64,000 bases of DNA from CAZKBP01 sp964551015. GTDB taxonomy: Bacteria > Bacteroidota > Bacteroidia > Cytophagales > Microscillaceae. Every line of letters begins with the position of its first letter. The first letter of the stretch is position 1. The notes beneath the pieces were generated by a model, which was not told the origin of the DNA, did no database searches, and saw nothing but the letters and a program-made list of their open reading frames with translations. The DNA lies in contig CAZKBP010000003.1 of assembly GCA_964551015.1 (NCBI GenBank), forward strand, positions 212,718-276,717, given 5' to 3'. Positions 37,054-46,549 of this stretch are shown piece after piece. A program made the position numbers and the translations under genes.

Positions 37054-37066
37054 TCGAGGCTATTCC
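37047..37066. other. Hairpin holding both stop codons of two convergent genes
   Basis: GGAATAG (37047-37053) pairs perfectly with CTATTCC (37060-37066) over a 6-base loop. Each arm contributes the terminal Glu and stop codon of its own gene. The downstream sequence lacks a T-run on either strand, so it may stabilise the 3' ends instead of terminating. Confidence 0.45.
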
Positions 37067-37317
37067 TGAAAAGTCAGTTTGCAAAAAAGCAGGATCGAGG
37101 CCAAAGCCAAAGTAACCATATTAGCTAGGATAATCGGTAAATCCCAAATTAGCAATCCATAGATCAACCAAAGCATCACTCCAGCACAAAAAACCAAAAA
37201 CATCGTCAAAGATAAATCCTTGGCCGATTTACTCTTGATGGTTTTGATGACCTGTGGCAAAAAGGCAATCGTGGTCAACGTTCCAGCCATAAGGCCAAGA
37301 AGCTGAATGTAGTTCAT
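37060..37317 (-). CDS. SemiSWEET-type sugar transporter
   Basis: 85 residues with three membrane helices. The PQ-loop motif is complete: TIAFLPQVIKTIKSKSAKDLS, followed by a second and third helix (CAGVMLWLIYGLL, ILANMVTLALASILLF). These proteins work as dimers and pass sugars through the membrane. It is convergent with the SurA-like gene. Confidence 0.93.
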   Translation of the reverse strand: MNYIQLLGLMAGTLTTIAFLPQVIKTIKSKSAKDLSLTMFLVFCAGVMLWLIYGLLIWDLPIILANMVTLALASILLFCKLTFQE

Positions 37318-37413
37318 ATGATTTTGGTTCGATGATTAATGGCAAACTTTGGGATGCTTCCTATTTATGAAAAGGAACAATTGCGATGAGTCAAGCTCTT
37401 CATTTACAATTGC

Positions 37414-37941
37414 TTACAAAAGCATTTCTCCCACTTCGCGCCAGTTATTGACTCGGGTAAATTCCGTTTCTAATAGATTATGCGGAGCGGAAAACAAAAT
37501 ACCCTTCCCTGTAAAAGGACGTAAATTCCTAGGATGGTCATCGATGAGATAATCGGCCTGAATCATATACTTATGCCCACAAAAAACCCAATTCATACAA
37601 GGAATAAAAGGAAAATGCTCTTGCAACCACTCGTATTTATGGATAAAAGAAGTAGGAAACTCCATCGCCGCCGTCACGATAAATACTTCGTACTGCTCCA
37701 TGAGCTGCTTGACCACCTCCTGACTGTCTGGCATCACGCCTAAATCCTTAAAAAAACCTAAGCGGTGCGGATAAGCTCTGGCAACCTCTTGGTGAGCGGT
37801 AATACCTCGGGGAAAGGTTTTTCCTTTCAAATCTTCCCGCTTGATTTCTATTTGATAATCTCTTTGATACCATTCCATGTATCGGCCTAGAGAATCAGCC
37901 AAGACTTCATCCATATCGATAGCAATGCGTTTTTTTTCCAT
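37414..37941 (-). CDS. 5'(3')-deoxyribonucleotidase (HAD superfamily)
   Basis: 175 residues. Motif I is RIAIDMDEVLADSLGRY (nucleophile and acid Asp), motif II appears as FIVTAAMEFPTSF, and the third motif is ADYLIDDHPRNLRPF. This is the NT5C-type enzyme that removes phosphate from deoxyribonucleotides. Its start is 90 bases from a divergent DeoR regulator, with a long palindrome between the two. Confidence 0.92.
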   Translation of the reverse strand: MEKKRIAIDMDEVLADSLGRYMEWYQRDYQIEIKREDLKGKTFPRGITAHQEVARAYPHRLGFFKDLGVMPDSQEVVKQLMEQYEVFIVTAAMEFPTSFIHKYEWLQEHFPFIPCMNWVFCGHKYMIQADYLIDDHPRNLRPFTGKGILFSAPHNLLETEFTRVNNWREVGEMLL

Positions 37942-37951
37942 TTCTTTTGTT

Positions 37952-37984
37952 TAAATTTGCATATTCACGAATATAAATGCAAAT
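37952..37984. promoter_or_regulatory. Shared regulatory palindrome between the nucleotidase and DeoR genes
   Basis: ATTTGCAT (37955-37962), then ATTC, AC, GAAT, and ATGCAAAT (37977-37984), so an 8-bp perfect outer arm flanks a perfect ATTC/GAAT inner arm. The left arm overlaps TAAATTTG (37952-37959), an exact -7 element for the DeoR gene. It is a good candidate for a DeoR operator controlling both divergent genes. Confidence 0.5.
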
Positions 37985-38031
37985 AAACGCACAAAAACGC
38001 GTACATACAAATTAAGAAATCGTGAAATTTT

Positions 38032-38781
38032 ATGCTCAAAGAAGAACGCTTCCGATACATTCTGGAGAAGCTACGCCTCAATAGCCGTGTCTTGTCCCAA
38101 GCACTAAGCCAAGAGTTGGGCGTCTCGGACGATACCATCCGGCGAGACTTACATCAGTTGGCCGAAGAAGGTTTGATCGAGAAAGTACACGGAGGCGCCA
38201 TTCCCAAATCTACCCTTTCTCCCGATTACCGGCAAAGACAAAAGATAGCCATTCCAGAAAAAAAAGTGCTGGCACAAAAGGCACTCAAATTACTCGAGCA
38301 TCACCAAACGATCATCCTAGACGGAGGAACAACTAATTTAGCCTTAGCACGTAGTTTGCCACCTGATTTACAAGCCACCGTTTTTACCAATGGATTACCC
38401 ATTGCTTTGGCTTTGAGCAATCACCCCACCGTAGAAGTAATCCTGCTGGGAGGAAAGCTATTCAAATTGTCTCAGGTAACCGTGGGTTTAGAAGCGATCA
38501 CCGCCTTAGAAAATGTGCGTGCAGACATTTGTATACTGGGGGTAGGTAGTATCCATACCGAGATTGGGCTGACGGTTCCAGACCGAGAAGAAGCGCAGGT
38601 CAAGCACAAAATGGTGGAGGCCTCTACACGAATTGTAGCCTTAGCCACAGAAGATAAAATCAACACGGCCGATCATTACGTGGTTTGTGCGTATCACGAT
38701 TTATCCGTATTGATTGTCGAGGACGGTTTAAACCCCAACCTGCTCCGAGGCTATGAGGAGCAGGGAGTGAATATTTTGTAG
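38032..38781 (+). CDS. DeoR/GlpR-family transcriptional regulator
   Basis: 249 residues. An N-terminal winged helix (RFRYILEKLRLNSRVLSQALSQELGVSDDTIRRDLHQLAEEGLIEKVHGGA) is the complete family signature. It is followed by the DeoR C-terminal sugar-phosphate-binding domain with ILDGGTTNLALARSL, TNGLPIALAL and LGVGSIHTEIGLTV. The likely effector is a phosphosugar. It probably represses itself and the divergent nucleotidase through the palindrome at 37955-37984. Confidence 0.94.
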   Translation: MLKEERFRYILEKLRLNSRVLSQALSQELGVSDDTIRRDLHQLAEEGLIEKVHGGAIPKSTLSPDYRQRQKIAIPEKKVLAQKALKLLEHHQTIILDGGTTNLALARSLPPDLQATVFTNGLPIALALSNHPTVEVILLGGKLFKLSQVTVGLEAITALENVRADICILGVGSIHTEIGLTVPDREEAQVKHKMVEASTRIVALATEDKINTADHYVVCAYHDLSVLIVEDGLNPNLLRGYEEQGVNIL

Positions 38782-39009
38782 AATTCAAAAAATTAAAAAA
38801 GGGGACGCCCTCCGATCTCTTTGTAGAGATTAGCCAAGGCGATCAAGAGTCTAATTGGTTCTATCAAGGTTGTTTTTTTGGCGATAAACTGCTAGATTAG
38901 TGAGTGCAAGTCAAAGGCTTAATTTCAACAGCATTTCAGGGTTTTTATAGCAAAGGGGCTTCGCTACCTTGCCTTGAAGTGCTTCCTCAACCCATCTATC
39001 TTTTGAGCA

Positions 39010-41724
39010 ATGATGAACCAAGAAATTGAGAAAAAAGGATTAGAAAAAACAAAAAATGATCTAGACTTTTTACTGAACTGCTATCGGGAAATGCTTTTGG
39101 AAGTGCCCGAACCAGAAATTGCCACACTGATTCATGCTTCCGAAGACAATCTAACTCTAGATTCACAGCACATTCCCAAAGATAAATTAATACAAGCACT
39201 CAGCATTTATTTCCAATTAACTAACCTGGTGGAAGAAAACGCCGCGACCCAATTCCGCAGAGGTCTTGAGGATCAGTACGGCATGGATGCGATTCGAGGC
39301 TCTTGGGCTGAAACCTTCCGCTTATGGAAGCAACAGGGACTCGAGGAGGACGAAATGGCTGCTCTCTTGCCTCAATTGGACATCATGCCCGTACTCACGG
39401 CACACCCTACCGAGGCCAAGCGCGTTTCGGTGCTGGAGTTGCATCGTGAATTGTATCTTTTGTTGGTCAAAAATGAAAATTCTATTTGGTCCAAAGCTGA
39501 GAAAAATGCCATCCGAACCAGCATAAAGGCCATCTTAGAACGCTGGTGGCGAACGGGCGAACTCTATTTGGAAAAACCAGATATCTCCGCCGAACGTGAC
39601 AACGTGCTCTACTATTTTAGTCAAGTATTCCCGATCGCTTTACAACAGAGTGATATCCGATTGAAAAACATCTGGATAGCCATGGGTTTTGATGCGGACA
39701 AATTATCTCAACCAGAACAATACCCTCGCTTGCATTTCGGGAGCTGGGTAGGCGGGGATAGAGATGGACATCCCTTCGTGACCGCCGAAGTTACCAAAGA
39801 TACTCTGGAGCTACATCGCGGAGTCGCTTTGAACCTGATTCACCAACAACTCGAGGCTTTGGCCGCTAAGATGACGATTTCTGATAATCTAATTTCTGTG
39901 CCAGCTTCCTTGCAAACAGCGATTCAAGCAAAAACCGAGGCACTGGGAGACGCTGGCAAGAAGGCCATCGAGCGCAACCCCATGGAGTCTTGGCGGCAGT
40001 ATATCAATCTCTTGATCTTACAACTTGAAAATACACAAGCGCATCGTACCTCTGAGCTTCACTACGCATCTCCTCAGGAGCTACAGGCAGATTTGATGCT
40101 GCTGAGGGAGTCGCTGATTGAGATCGGGGCTAATAGGGTAGCCGAGGATGTCCTTTTCCACACTGAACGCCAAGTGCAATGCTTTGGCTTTCACCTTGCC
40201 AAATTGGATATCCGACAGAATAGCGCCTATCACGAAAAAGCAATCAGTCAAGTTTTAAGTACTGCTGGCTTGGAACAGGCAGACTACTTGCATTGGGAGG
40301 AAGAAAAAAGAGTTCAATTCTTAAGCGACGAACTTAAGAGCAAGCGGCCTTTTTTGGCTCAAGGAACTCCCTGTGGCCCCGAGGCCGATCAGGTATTGGC
40401 CTATTACCGGGTACTGCGAGCGCACGTCGATGCCTTTGGAACCGAGGGCATTGGCTCTCTGATCGTCAGTATGACTCGGGGACTGAGCGATTTATTGGTG
40501 GTTTATGTCTTTTTGAGGGAAGTGGGGCTGCTAGAACATGCCTTGCAAATCGTCCCGCTATTTGAAACCATTGATGATCTGAAAAATGGCGCACAAATTT
40601 TGGATAAATTTCTAGCTCACCCTGCTACGCAAAAGCGATTTGAAGATACTGCGCTCGAAAATTTCCAAGAAGTGATGCTGGGTTACAGTGATAGCAACAA
40701 GGACGGAGGGATTTTGGCCAGCCGTTGGAATATCTACAAAGCAGAAAAAAAGCTAAGCGAGATTGGACGAAAACACGGGGTTAAACTGTGCTTCTTTCAC
40801 GGCATTGGTGGTACGATCAGTAGAGGAGGGGGGAAATATCACCGTTTTTTGGAAAGCATGCCTTATAACACGATGAGTGGACACATCAAACTAACGGTGC
40901 AAGGAGAAACGATCGCGCATCAGTTTGCTAATTTGATGAATGCCACTTATAATCTGGAAATGCTACTATCTGGGACAGCGCGCCAAGCTATGCGGGCAAA
41001 ATTTCAAGAAGCGGAGGATTCCTTTCCAACGGAAATTATCGAGCAATTAGCTGAATATTCATTGGAGCATTTTCAGAGCCTCATTCAACATTCCGATTTT
41101 ATACATTTCTACTCCGAAGCTACGCCCATTGACATTTTAGAACAAAGTAATATTGGCTCTCGTCCGGCTCGGCGCACGGGTACTCGCTCCCTGGCGGACC
41201 TCAGGGCAATCCCTTGGGTATTTAGCTGGAATCAATCTCGCTTTGGCCTAACGGGTTGGTTTGGTTTGGGCACGGCTTTGAAAAAGTTGCAAACTCAATC
41301 TCCGGAGGCTTACGAGCAACTACAAAACACAGCCGATCACTGGCCTTTTCTGAGGTATGTTTTAATCCACGTAGAAACCAACCTCCTGATCGCCAACCCT
41401 GCCACCATGGAGGCTTATGCGGCATTGGTACAGGATGCCAATTTGAGAGATGAACTGCTGACAAAAATACAGGCCGATTATCGGGAAGGGCTCGAGCAAA
41501 TTTCTACGCTTTTTGGGCAATCCGCGGAAGTGCGCCGAGTCAGCCAATTGGAAAATTTACGTACCCGCGAACAAAAATTACAAATTTTACATCAAATTCA
41601 AATGGAATACCTAAAAGCTTGGCGGGGCTTAGAAAACCCTGATTCTGAGGTATCTGCGCAATTACTTGCTAGCATATTAGCTACGATTAACTCCATCTCG
41701 GCTGGCCTGCGGAATACGGGATGA
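39010..41724 (+). CDS. ppc: Phosphoenolpyruvate carboxylase
   Basis: 904 residues. PEP plus bicarbonate gives oxaloacetate, feeding the TCA cycle. Catalytic His132 lies in VLTAHPTEAKR; other motifs are GGDRDGHPFVT, GYSDSNKDGGILASRW, FFHGIGGTISRGGGK, GSRPARR (for PEP/allosteric binding) and the invariant C-terminal RNTG. Everything is intact. The second Met (39013) is an equally possible start. A 7-nt periodic stretch separates it from sdhC. Adjacent sdh genes tie it to C4 metabolism. Confidence 0.97.
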   Translation: MMNQEIEKKGLEKTKNDLDFLLNCYREMLLEVPEPEIATLIHASEDNLTLDSQHIPKDKLIQALSIYFQLTNLVEENAATQFRRGLEDQYGMDAIRGSWAETFRLWKQQGLEEDEMAALLPQLDIMPVLTAHPTEAKRVSVLELHRELYLLLVKNENSIWSKAEKNAIRTSIKAILERWWRTGELYLEKPDISAERDNVLYYFSQVFPIALQQSDIRLKNIWIAMGFDADKLSQPEQYPRLHFGSWVGGDRDGHPFVTAEVTKDTLELHRGVALNLIHQQLEALAAKMTISDNLISVPASLQTAIQAKTEALGDAGKKAIERNPMESWRQYINLLILQLENTQAHRTSELHYASPQELQADLMLLRESLIEIGANRVAEDVLFHTERQVQCFGFHLAKLDIRQNSAYHEKAISQVLSTAGLEQADYLHWEEEKRVQFLSDELKSKRPFLAQGTPCGPEADQVLAYYRVLRAHVDAFGTEGIGSLIVSMTRGLSDLLVVYVFLREVGLLEHALQIVPLFETIDDLKNGAQILDKFLAHPATQKRFEDTALENFQEVMLGYSDSNKDGGILASRWNIYKAEKKLSEIGRKHGVKLCFFHGIGGTISRGGGKYHRFLESMPYNTMSGHIKLTVQGETIAHQFANLMNATYNLEMLLSGTARQAMRAKFQEAEDSFPTEIIEQLAEYSLEHFQSLIQHSDFIHFYSEATPIDILEQSNIGSRPARRTGTRSLADLRAIPWVFSWNQSRFGLTGWFGLGTALKKLQTQSPEAYEQLQNTADHWPFLRYVLIHVETNLLIANPATMEAYAALVQDANLRDELLTKIQADYREGLEQISTLFGQSAEVRRVSQLENLRTREQKLQILHQIQMEYLKAWRGLENPDSEVSAQLLASILATINSISAGLRNTG

Positions 41725-41744
41725 CGGGAAAAGCAGCTATTTCA

Positions 41745-41807
41745 CCAAACGACCCGAACCACGAATTCAAAAACTTACCATTTGAACCTTAAAACTAACA
41801 CGCGATC
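41745..41807 (+). repeat. 7-nt periodic leader of the sdh operon
   Basis: ACGACCC, GAACCAC, GAATTCA, AAAACTT, ACCATTT, GAACCTT, AAAACTA, ACACGCG step at 7 bases and end three bases before the ATG of sdhC. Degenerate but in register. Confidence 0.4.
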
Positions 41808-42461
41808 ATGTTTCTTAGAAAAGGCATCATTGCCACCAGCGGATTGTTCCTTTGCTTATTTCTCATCGTGCATCTCTCCGCCAATTGCATCCTTTTATTA
41901 CCCCAAGATATAGCCAAGAGTACCTACAATGCTTACTCGACTTGGCTTCGCGAAAATCCACTCATTCAAGTAATTGCTTACGTGCTGTATTTATCCATTC
42001 TCTTGCACGTAATCTACGCCCTGATCATTACCATCAAAAATAGAAAAGCCAAGCCTAATTCATATGTGCTCAATCATAGCCGAGCCAATAGTACTTGGAC
42101 TTCTCAGAACATGGGCTTTTTAGGCGTGTTGATTCTTCTCTTTATCGTCGTGCATTTGTCTAATTTCTGGGCACGCATCAAATTAGGAATGGGAGCCGAG
42201 GTAGGCCAAGATCAGGCAGGTCATTTGGACGTGTATGCGGTGAGCTACGATCTATTCCAGAATATCTACTTTGTGCTGTTTTACACGATATTGGCGATTC
42301 CGCTGGGATTTCATCTACATCACGGCCTCAAGAGTGCTTTCAAAACTTTGGGTTTTTACCATCGGAAGGGACTACGGGTACTTGCGCAAATTTCTTTAAT
42401 TTATGCCGTTGTTATCTCCGTGGGTTTTGGGGTCATTCCCTTCGTGGTTTATTTCAAATAG
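41808..42461 (+). CDS. sdhC: Succinate dehydrogenase cytochrome b subunit (b558 family)
   Basis: 217 residues with five membrane helices, the B-type (Bacillus/Wolinella) SQR/QFR anchor carrying two b haems. His residues in the helices are visible: LFLIVHLSANC, YLSILLHVIYAL, LIVVHLSNFW, GFHLHHGLKSAF. It is the first gene of sdhCAB and the spacing to sdhA is 9 bases. Confidence 0.93.
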   Translation: MFLRKGIIATSGLFLCLFLIVHLSANCILLLPQDIAKSTYNAYSTWLRENPLIQVIAYVLYLSILLHVIYALIITIKNRKAKPNSYVLNHSRANSTWTSQNMGFLGVLILLFIVVHLSNFWARIKLGMGAEVGQDQAGHLDVYAVSYDLFQNIYFVLFYTILAIPLGFHLHHGLKSAFKTLGFYHRKGLRVLAQISLIYAVVISVGFGVIPFVVYFK

Positions 42462-42470
42462 ATAAAATTT

Positions 42471-44381
42471 ATGAATTTAGATGCAAAAATTCCTGAGGGT
42501 AGCCTCGAGCATAAATGGCGTAACTACCAAACGCATAGCCAACTCATCAACCCTGCCAATAAAAAAAGATTACGAATCATCGTGGTCGGTTCAGGACTAG
42601 CCGGAGCCGGAGCCGCCGCTACCTTGGCCGAACTGGGATACGATGTGCAGTGCTTTTGCTATCAAGATTCGGCTCGAAGGGCACATTCAGTAGCGGCACA
42701 AGGCGGAATCAACGCGGCCAAGAACTACCAACACGATGGGGATAGCGTGTGGCGGATGTTTTACGATACCCTCAAAGGAGGAGATTTTAGATCCAGAGAG
42801 GCCAATGTCTATCGCTTGGCAGAGCTTTCGGCTCCTCTGATTGACCATTTTACCCAGCAGGGCGTACCCTTTGCCCGAGAGTACGGAGGTGTTTTGGTAA
42901 ATCGCAGTTTCGGGGGTGTGCAAGTACAGCGGACCTTCTACGCACGTGGGCAGACGGGTCAGCAATTGCTATTAGCAGCTTACTCACAATTGCGGAAAAT
43001 GGTGCGTGCCCAGAAGGTGAAAATGTTTCCTCGGCATGAGATGCTAGATTTGGTATTAGTGAACCATCAAGCCAAGGGAATTATTGCTCGTGATCTGGTG
43101 AGTGGCACTCTGAAGCGTTTTGCGGCGGACGCGGTGGTGCTGGCGACAGGAGGTTATGCGCGTGTCTTTCGTCTGGCTACGCTGGCGATTGGTTGCAATG
43201 GGAGTGCCATTTGGAAAGCACATAAGAAGGGTGCTTTTTTCGCGGCTCCCAGTTTCACACAAATTCATCCCACGGCACTTCCCCAATCCAGTGAAGCACA
43301 ATCTAAACTCACTCTGATGTCAGAATCCTTACGGAATGATGGCCGCATCTGGGTTCCTAAACAAAAAGAAGATGCACGAAAGCCCAAGGACATTCCCGAA
43401 GACGAGCGAGATTACTACTTGGAAAGACGCTATCCTAGCTTTGGGAATCTAGCCCCGAGAGACATTGCATCACGGGCAGCCAAAGAAAGGATTGACGCGG
43501 GCTACGGGGTAGGAAGGCTCAAAAACGCGGTTTACCTAGATTTCCAACATGCCATTCAAGAGCTGGGTCTGGATACGATCCAAGATCGCTATGGGAATCT
43601 TTTCAAGATGTACCAAAAAATCACCGGGCTGGATGCTTATCAAGAGCCGATGTTGATCTCTCCGGCGGCGCATTTCTCAATGGGAGGCTTATGGGTAGAT
43701 TACGAGTTGATGACCACCATTCCTGGCTTGTATGCGATCGGGGAGTGTAATTTTTCTGATCACGGAGCCAACCGATTAGGAGCCAATTCTTTGCTGCAGG
43801 CCAGTGTAGATGGCTATTTTATCCTGCCCAATACCATCAATAATTACCTCTCTAGTGTCCTCAAAGAGGAAGCTATCACGACTGAGCATCCTGCTTTTGC
43901 TCGAGCAGAAGAAGAAGTAGAGCAACATATCCAAAAAATACTCTCAGTGCAAGGCCACAAAACAGTGGATCATTTTCATAGAGAATTGGGCAAGGTCATG
44001 TGGAAAGAGTGTGCGATGAGTCGCCATCGTGCTGGGCTCGAGGCGGCTCTCACCCGAATTCAAGACCTCAAAGCAGCCTTTTGGAAAGAAGTCAAAGTAA
44101 CGGGTAAAGCCAATGAATTAAACACCGAACTCGAGAAAGCCCTGAGACTGGCAGACTTTCTCGAGCTGGGTGTGCTCATGTGCACCGACGCGCTGCAGCG
44201 GGAAGAATCTTGTGGGGCGCATTTCCGAGAAGAATTCCAGACGGCGGATGGAGAAGCCCTTCGGGTAGATGAAGAATATGCTTATGTCTCCGCTTGGGAA
44301 TACCAGCAGGGAACTTTCAAATTACACAAAGAAGCACTTGATTTTGAATTTGTAGAACCGACGGTAAGAAGTTATAAATAA
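42471..44381 (+). CDS. sdhA: Succinate dehydrogenase/fumarate reductase flavoprotein subunit
   Basis: 636 residues. FAD-binding GSGLAGAGAAATLAELG, covalent FAD region RRAHSVAAQGGINAAKNY (His), active-site region FTQIHPTALPQSS and the capping SFGNLAPRDIASRAAKE (Arg). GECNFSDHGANRLGANSLLQ closes the FAD domain. It catalyses succinate oxidation at the cytoplasmic side of the membrane together with SdhB and SdhC. Confidence 0.96.
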   Translation: MNLDAKIPEGSLEHKWRNYQTHSQLINPANKKRLRIIVVGSGLAGAGAAATLAELGYDVQCFCYQDSARRAHSVAAQGGINAAKNYQHDGDSVWRMFYDTLKGGDFRSREANVYRLAELSAPLIDHFTQQGVPFAREYGGVLVNRSFGGVQVQRTFYARGQTGQQLLLAAYSQLRKMVRAQKVKMFPRHEMLDLVLVNHQAKGIIARDLVSGTLKRFAADAVVLATGGYARVFRLATLAIGCNGSAIWKAHKKGAFFAAPSFTQIHPTALPQSSEAQSKLTLMSESLRNDGRIWVPKQKEDARKPKDIPEDERDYYLERRYPSFGNLAPRDIASRAAKERIDAGYGVGRLKNAVYLDFQHAIQELGLDTIQDRYGNLFKMYQKITGLDAYQEPMLISPAAHFSMGGLWVDYELMTTIPGLYAIGECNFSDHGANRLGANSLLQASVDGYFILPNTINNYLSSVLKEEAITTEHPAFARAEEEVEQHIQKILSVQGHKTVDHFHRELGKVMWKECAMSRHRAGLEAALTRIQDLKAAFWKEVKVTGKANELNTELEKALRLADFLELGVLMCTDALQREESCGAHFREEFQTADGEALRVDEEYAYVSAWEYQQGTFKLHKEALDFEFVEPTVRSYK

Positions 44382-44388
44382 AGAATTC

Positions 44389-45132
44389 ATGAAAGTTACG
44401 TTTCGTATCTGGCGACAAGATTCACCCCAAGATCAAGGGGAGTTAAAAGATTACCAAGTAGATGAACTGACCGAGGATATGTCTTTCCTCGAAGCCTTGG
44501 ATCATCTTAATGAGCAATTGGTTTTGAAAGGCGAAAGCGTAATTGCCTACGAATACGATTGCCGAGAAGGAATTTGTGGGCAGTGTGGTGTTTTTATCAA
44601 CGGACGAGCCCATGGGCCTCACGACCATATTACGACTTGCCAGCTACACATGCGGAGCTTCCAAGATGGCGATACCATCGTGGTAGAACCTTGGCGAGCA
44701 TCGGCTTTCCCCATTGTCAAAGATTTGATTGTAGATCGTTCCGCCTTGGATAGAATCATAGAGCAGGGAGGCTATATCAGTGCCAAAACCGGTACGGCTC
44801 CCGAGGCCAATGCGATCTTGATTAGCAAAGAAATCGCTGACCAAGCCATGGACGCGGCGGCTTGCATCGGCTGTGGAGCCTGCGTCGCTACTTGCAAAAA
44901 TGCCTCAGCGGCTTTATTTACTTCCGCTAAAATTAACCATTTAAACAGCCTCCCTCAGGGAAAAGTAGAAGCCAAGCAAAGAGTGCTGGACATGACCGCC
45001 CAAATGGAAGCCGAAGGTTTTGGAAGCTGTACCTTCACTGGAGCTTGTGAGGTAGAATGCCCCGAAGCCATTTCCATCGCTAATATTGCCAAAATGAACG
45101 CTCGCTACCTGAAGGCAAAGCTATTTGGTTAG
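44389..45132 (+). CDS. sdhB: Succinate dehydrogenase/fumarate reductase iron-sulfur subunit
   Basis: 247 residues. The 2Fe-2S cluster cysteines are in CREGICGQCGVFINGRAHG with a further Cys in TTCQLHMR; the C-terminal part has AACIGCGACVATCKNASAALF and GSCTFTGACEVECPEAIS for the 4Fe-4S and 3Fe-4S clusters. Electrons pass from SdhA to the haem subunit. It begins 7 bases after sdhA. Confidence 0.96.
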   Translation: MKVTFRIWRQDSPQDQGELKDYQVDELTEDMSFLEALDHLNEQLVLKGESVIAYEYDCREGICGQCGVFINGRAHGPHDHITTCQLHMRSFQDGDTIVVEPWRASAFPIVKDLIVDRSALDRIIEQGGYISAKTGTAPEANAILISKEIADQAMDAAACIGCGACVATCKNASAALFTSAKINHLNSLPQGKVEAKQRVLDMTAQMEAEGFGSCTFTGACEVECPEAISIANIAKMNARYLKAKLFG

Positions 45133-45322
45133 GAAGGCTTCTGACAGGGAATCAGGACTTTACAGAATTGATAGATGACTTTGAAATAGAGAAATTCTTG
45201 CTTTCTAACCGGATGGGCACTCACCAGGAGATCGCTGAGGAGATGGGAGGTTTTTGTCTATGAAAGCGGAATGATTAAAGCGATGAGGCTCTTTTTTAGC
45301 GATTTGTATGTATAGGGTATGC

Positions 45323-45363
45323 ATCAAAAAAAGGCACTTATGCGATTTGGTTCATAAGTGCCT
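45323..45363 (-). terminator. Rho-independent terminator of tRNA-Arg
   Basis: AGGCACTTATG (45332-45342) and CATAAGTGCCT (45353-45363) form a perfect 11-bp stem with a 10-base loop. On the minus strand it is followed by a run of seven T. It lies 10 bases after the tRNA. Confidence 0.9.
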
Positions 45364-45373
45364 GACTATCAAG

Positions 45374-45447
45374 TGACCTCGCCAGGATTCTAACCTGGAA
45401 CCTTCTGATCCGTAGTCAGATGCTCTATACAGTTGAGCTACGAAGCC
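45374..45447 (-). tRNA. tRNA-Arg (anticodon ACG)
   Basis: 74 nt. Acceptor arm GGCTTCG/CGAGGTC (two G-U pairs), D stem GCTC/GAGC, anticodon stem TCTGA/TCAGA with loop CTACGGA (anticodon ACG), T stem CCAGG/CCTGG with loop TTAGAAT, discriminator A. CCA is not encoded. The ACG anticodon is normally edited to ICG and reads CGU, CGC and CGA. Confidence 0.95.
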
Positions 45448-45515
45448 ATTTCCTTTCAATAGGATTGCAAAGTAAACTATAAATCGAGATAAATAAAAGC
45501 GTTTTTATAAAAAAA

Positions 45516-46454
45516 TTAGGATCCCATCAAAAATTTGAGAATAGCCTGATTCACTTCTTCGTATTTCTCGAATTGTACCAAGTGACCTGCCTCTGAGATC
45601 ATTTTCATTTGTGCCTTGGGCATCTTTGCTACGGCTTGTTGGGCTAGTTTCTCAGTCGTGGTGGAGTTGTTAAAATAGCGGTTAGGGATGAGCGCATCTT
45701 CTTCCCCGAATAAAATCAAAACAGGCAAAACGATATCCCCCAGACGATCAAACACGGGTTCAGCGAGCATTCCCGATACCGATTTGGAAACCGCCGTCGC
45801 GTAAGTATCAAAATCTCGAGCTTGTCTCATATTGATCCGATCCTCTACCATAAATTTAGCTTCCTCCGGTGTTTGATAAAAGCCCTGCGCCAGATTTGCC
45901 TTGATTTTGGTTTCGGAAGTATTGCGGATGTGTTCTGGAGAAGTAAAATTCTTGAGGAGCTCTGCTTGATCTGCCGAAAAAGTTTCTAAACCCGCTGGCG
46001 CGACCAAAATCAATCGTTTCAAGAACTCGGGCTTTTCCAAAGCAAGGGTCATCGCAATTTGTCCGCCCATGGAGTGCCCTACCAAATTTACCGATTGTAG
46101 GTCCAGCTTTTCAATAAAATTGATCAGTACTGTGCTATAAAAACTCATGTCATAGGCATAATCTCCCTTGGAAGATAGCCCATAGCCCGGTAAGTCTAGC
46201 GCGATACAACGAAACTGCTTGCTAAGACTATCTAGATTGGGTTGCCAAACCCTTAGGTAGCTGCCCAAGCCGTGTACAAAGAGCAAAGTTTCGGCTCCAT
46301 TCCCTTTTTCTACGTAAGCAAGGTTAATATCACCTTCCAGTTTAGCTCGTTTTACCTCGTATGGATACACTAGTTGCGAATCCTGTGCAACTAAGCCACG
46401 AGCCACAAACAGTATGAAGATCAGACCTAAATATTTCACGTGTAAAAATTTCAT
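45516..46454 (-). CDS. Secreted alpha/beta hydrolase
   Basis: About 312 residues from the Met at 46454, chosen because a signal peptide (KFLHVKYLGLIFILFVARGLVAQ) follows; the frame also starts 6 codons earlier. Nucleophile elbow GHSMGGQIA, oxyanion region FVHGLGSYLRVWQPN, acid LFGEEDALIP and His EAGHLVQFE are intact. Probably periplasmic or surface-attached esterase/hydrolase with unknown substrate. Confidence 0.9.
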   Translation of the reverse strand: MKFLHVKYLGLIFILFVARGLVAQDSQLVYPYEVKRAKLEGDINLAYVEKGNGAETLLFVHGLGSYLRVWQPNLDSLSKQFRCIALDLPGYGLSSKGDYAYDMSFYSTVLINFIEKLDLQSVNLVGHSMGGQIAMTLALEKPEFLKRLILVAPAGLETFSADQAELLKNFTSPEHIRNTSETKIKANLAQGFYQTPEEAKFMVEDRINMRQARDFDTYATAVSKSVSGMLAEPVFDRLGDIVLPVLILFGEEDALIPNRYFNNSTTTEKLAQQAVAKMPKAQMKMISEAGHLVQFEKYEEVNQAILKFLMGS

Positions 46455-46492
46455 AATGTTATGGTGAAACACAAACTCGAGCCTTATATGTT

Positions 46493-46500
46493 CAAATTTA
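46493..46500 (-). promoter_or_regulatory. Candidate -7 element for the secreted hydrolase gene
   Basis: Minus strand TAAATTTG, 39 bases before the start codon, fits TAnnTTTG. No TTTG at the right -33 distance. Confidence 0.35.
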
Positions 46501-46549
46501 GTGCCTCTTCGTCAAAAAATATTTACAGTTGCGTTACGATTAAAGGTAT

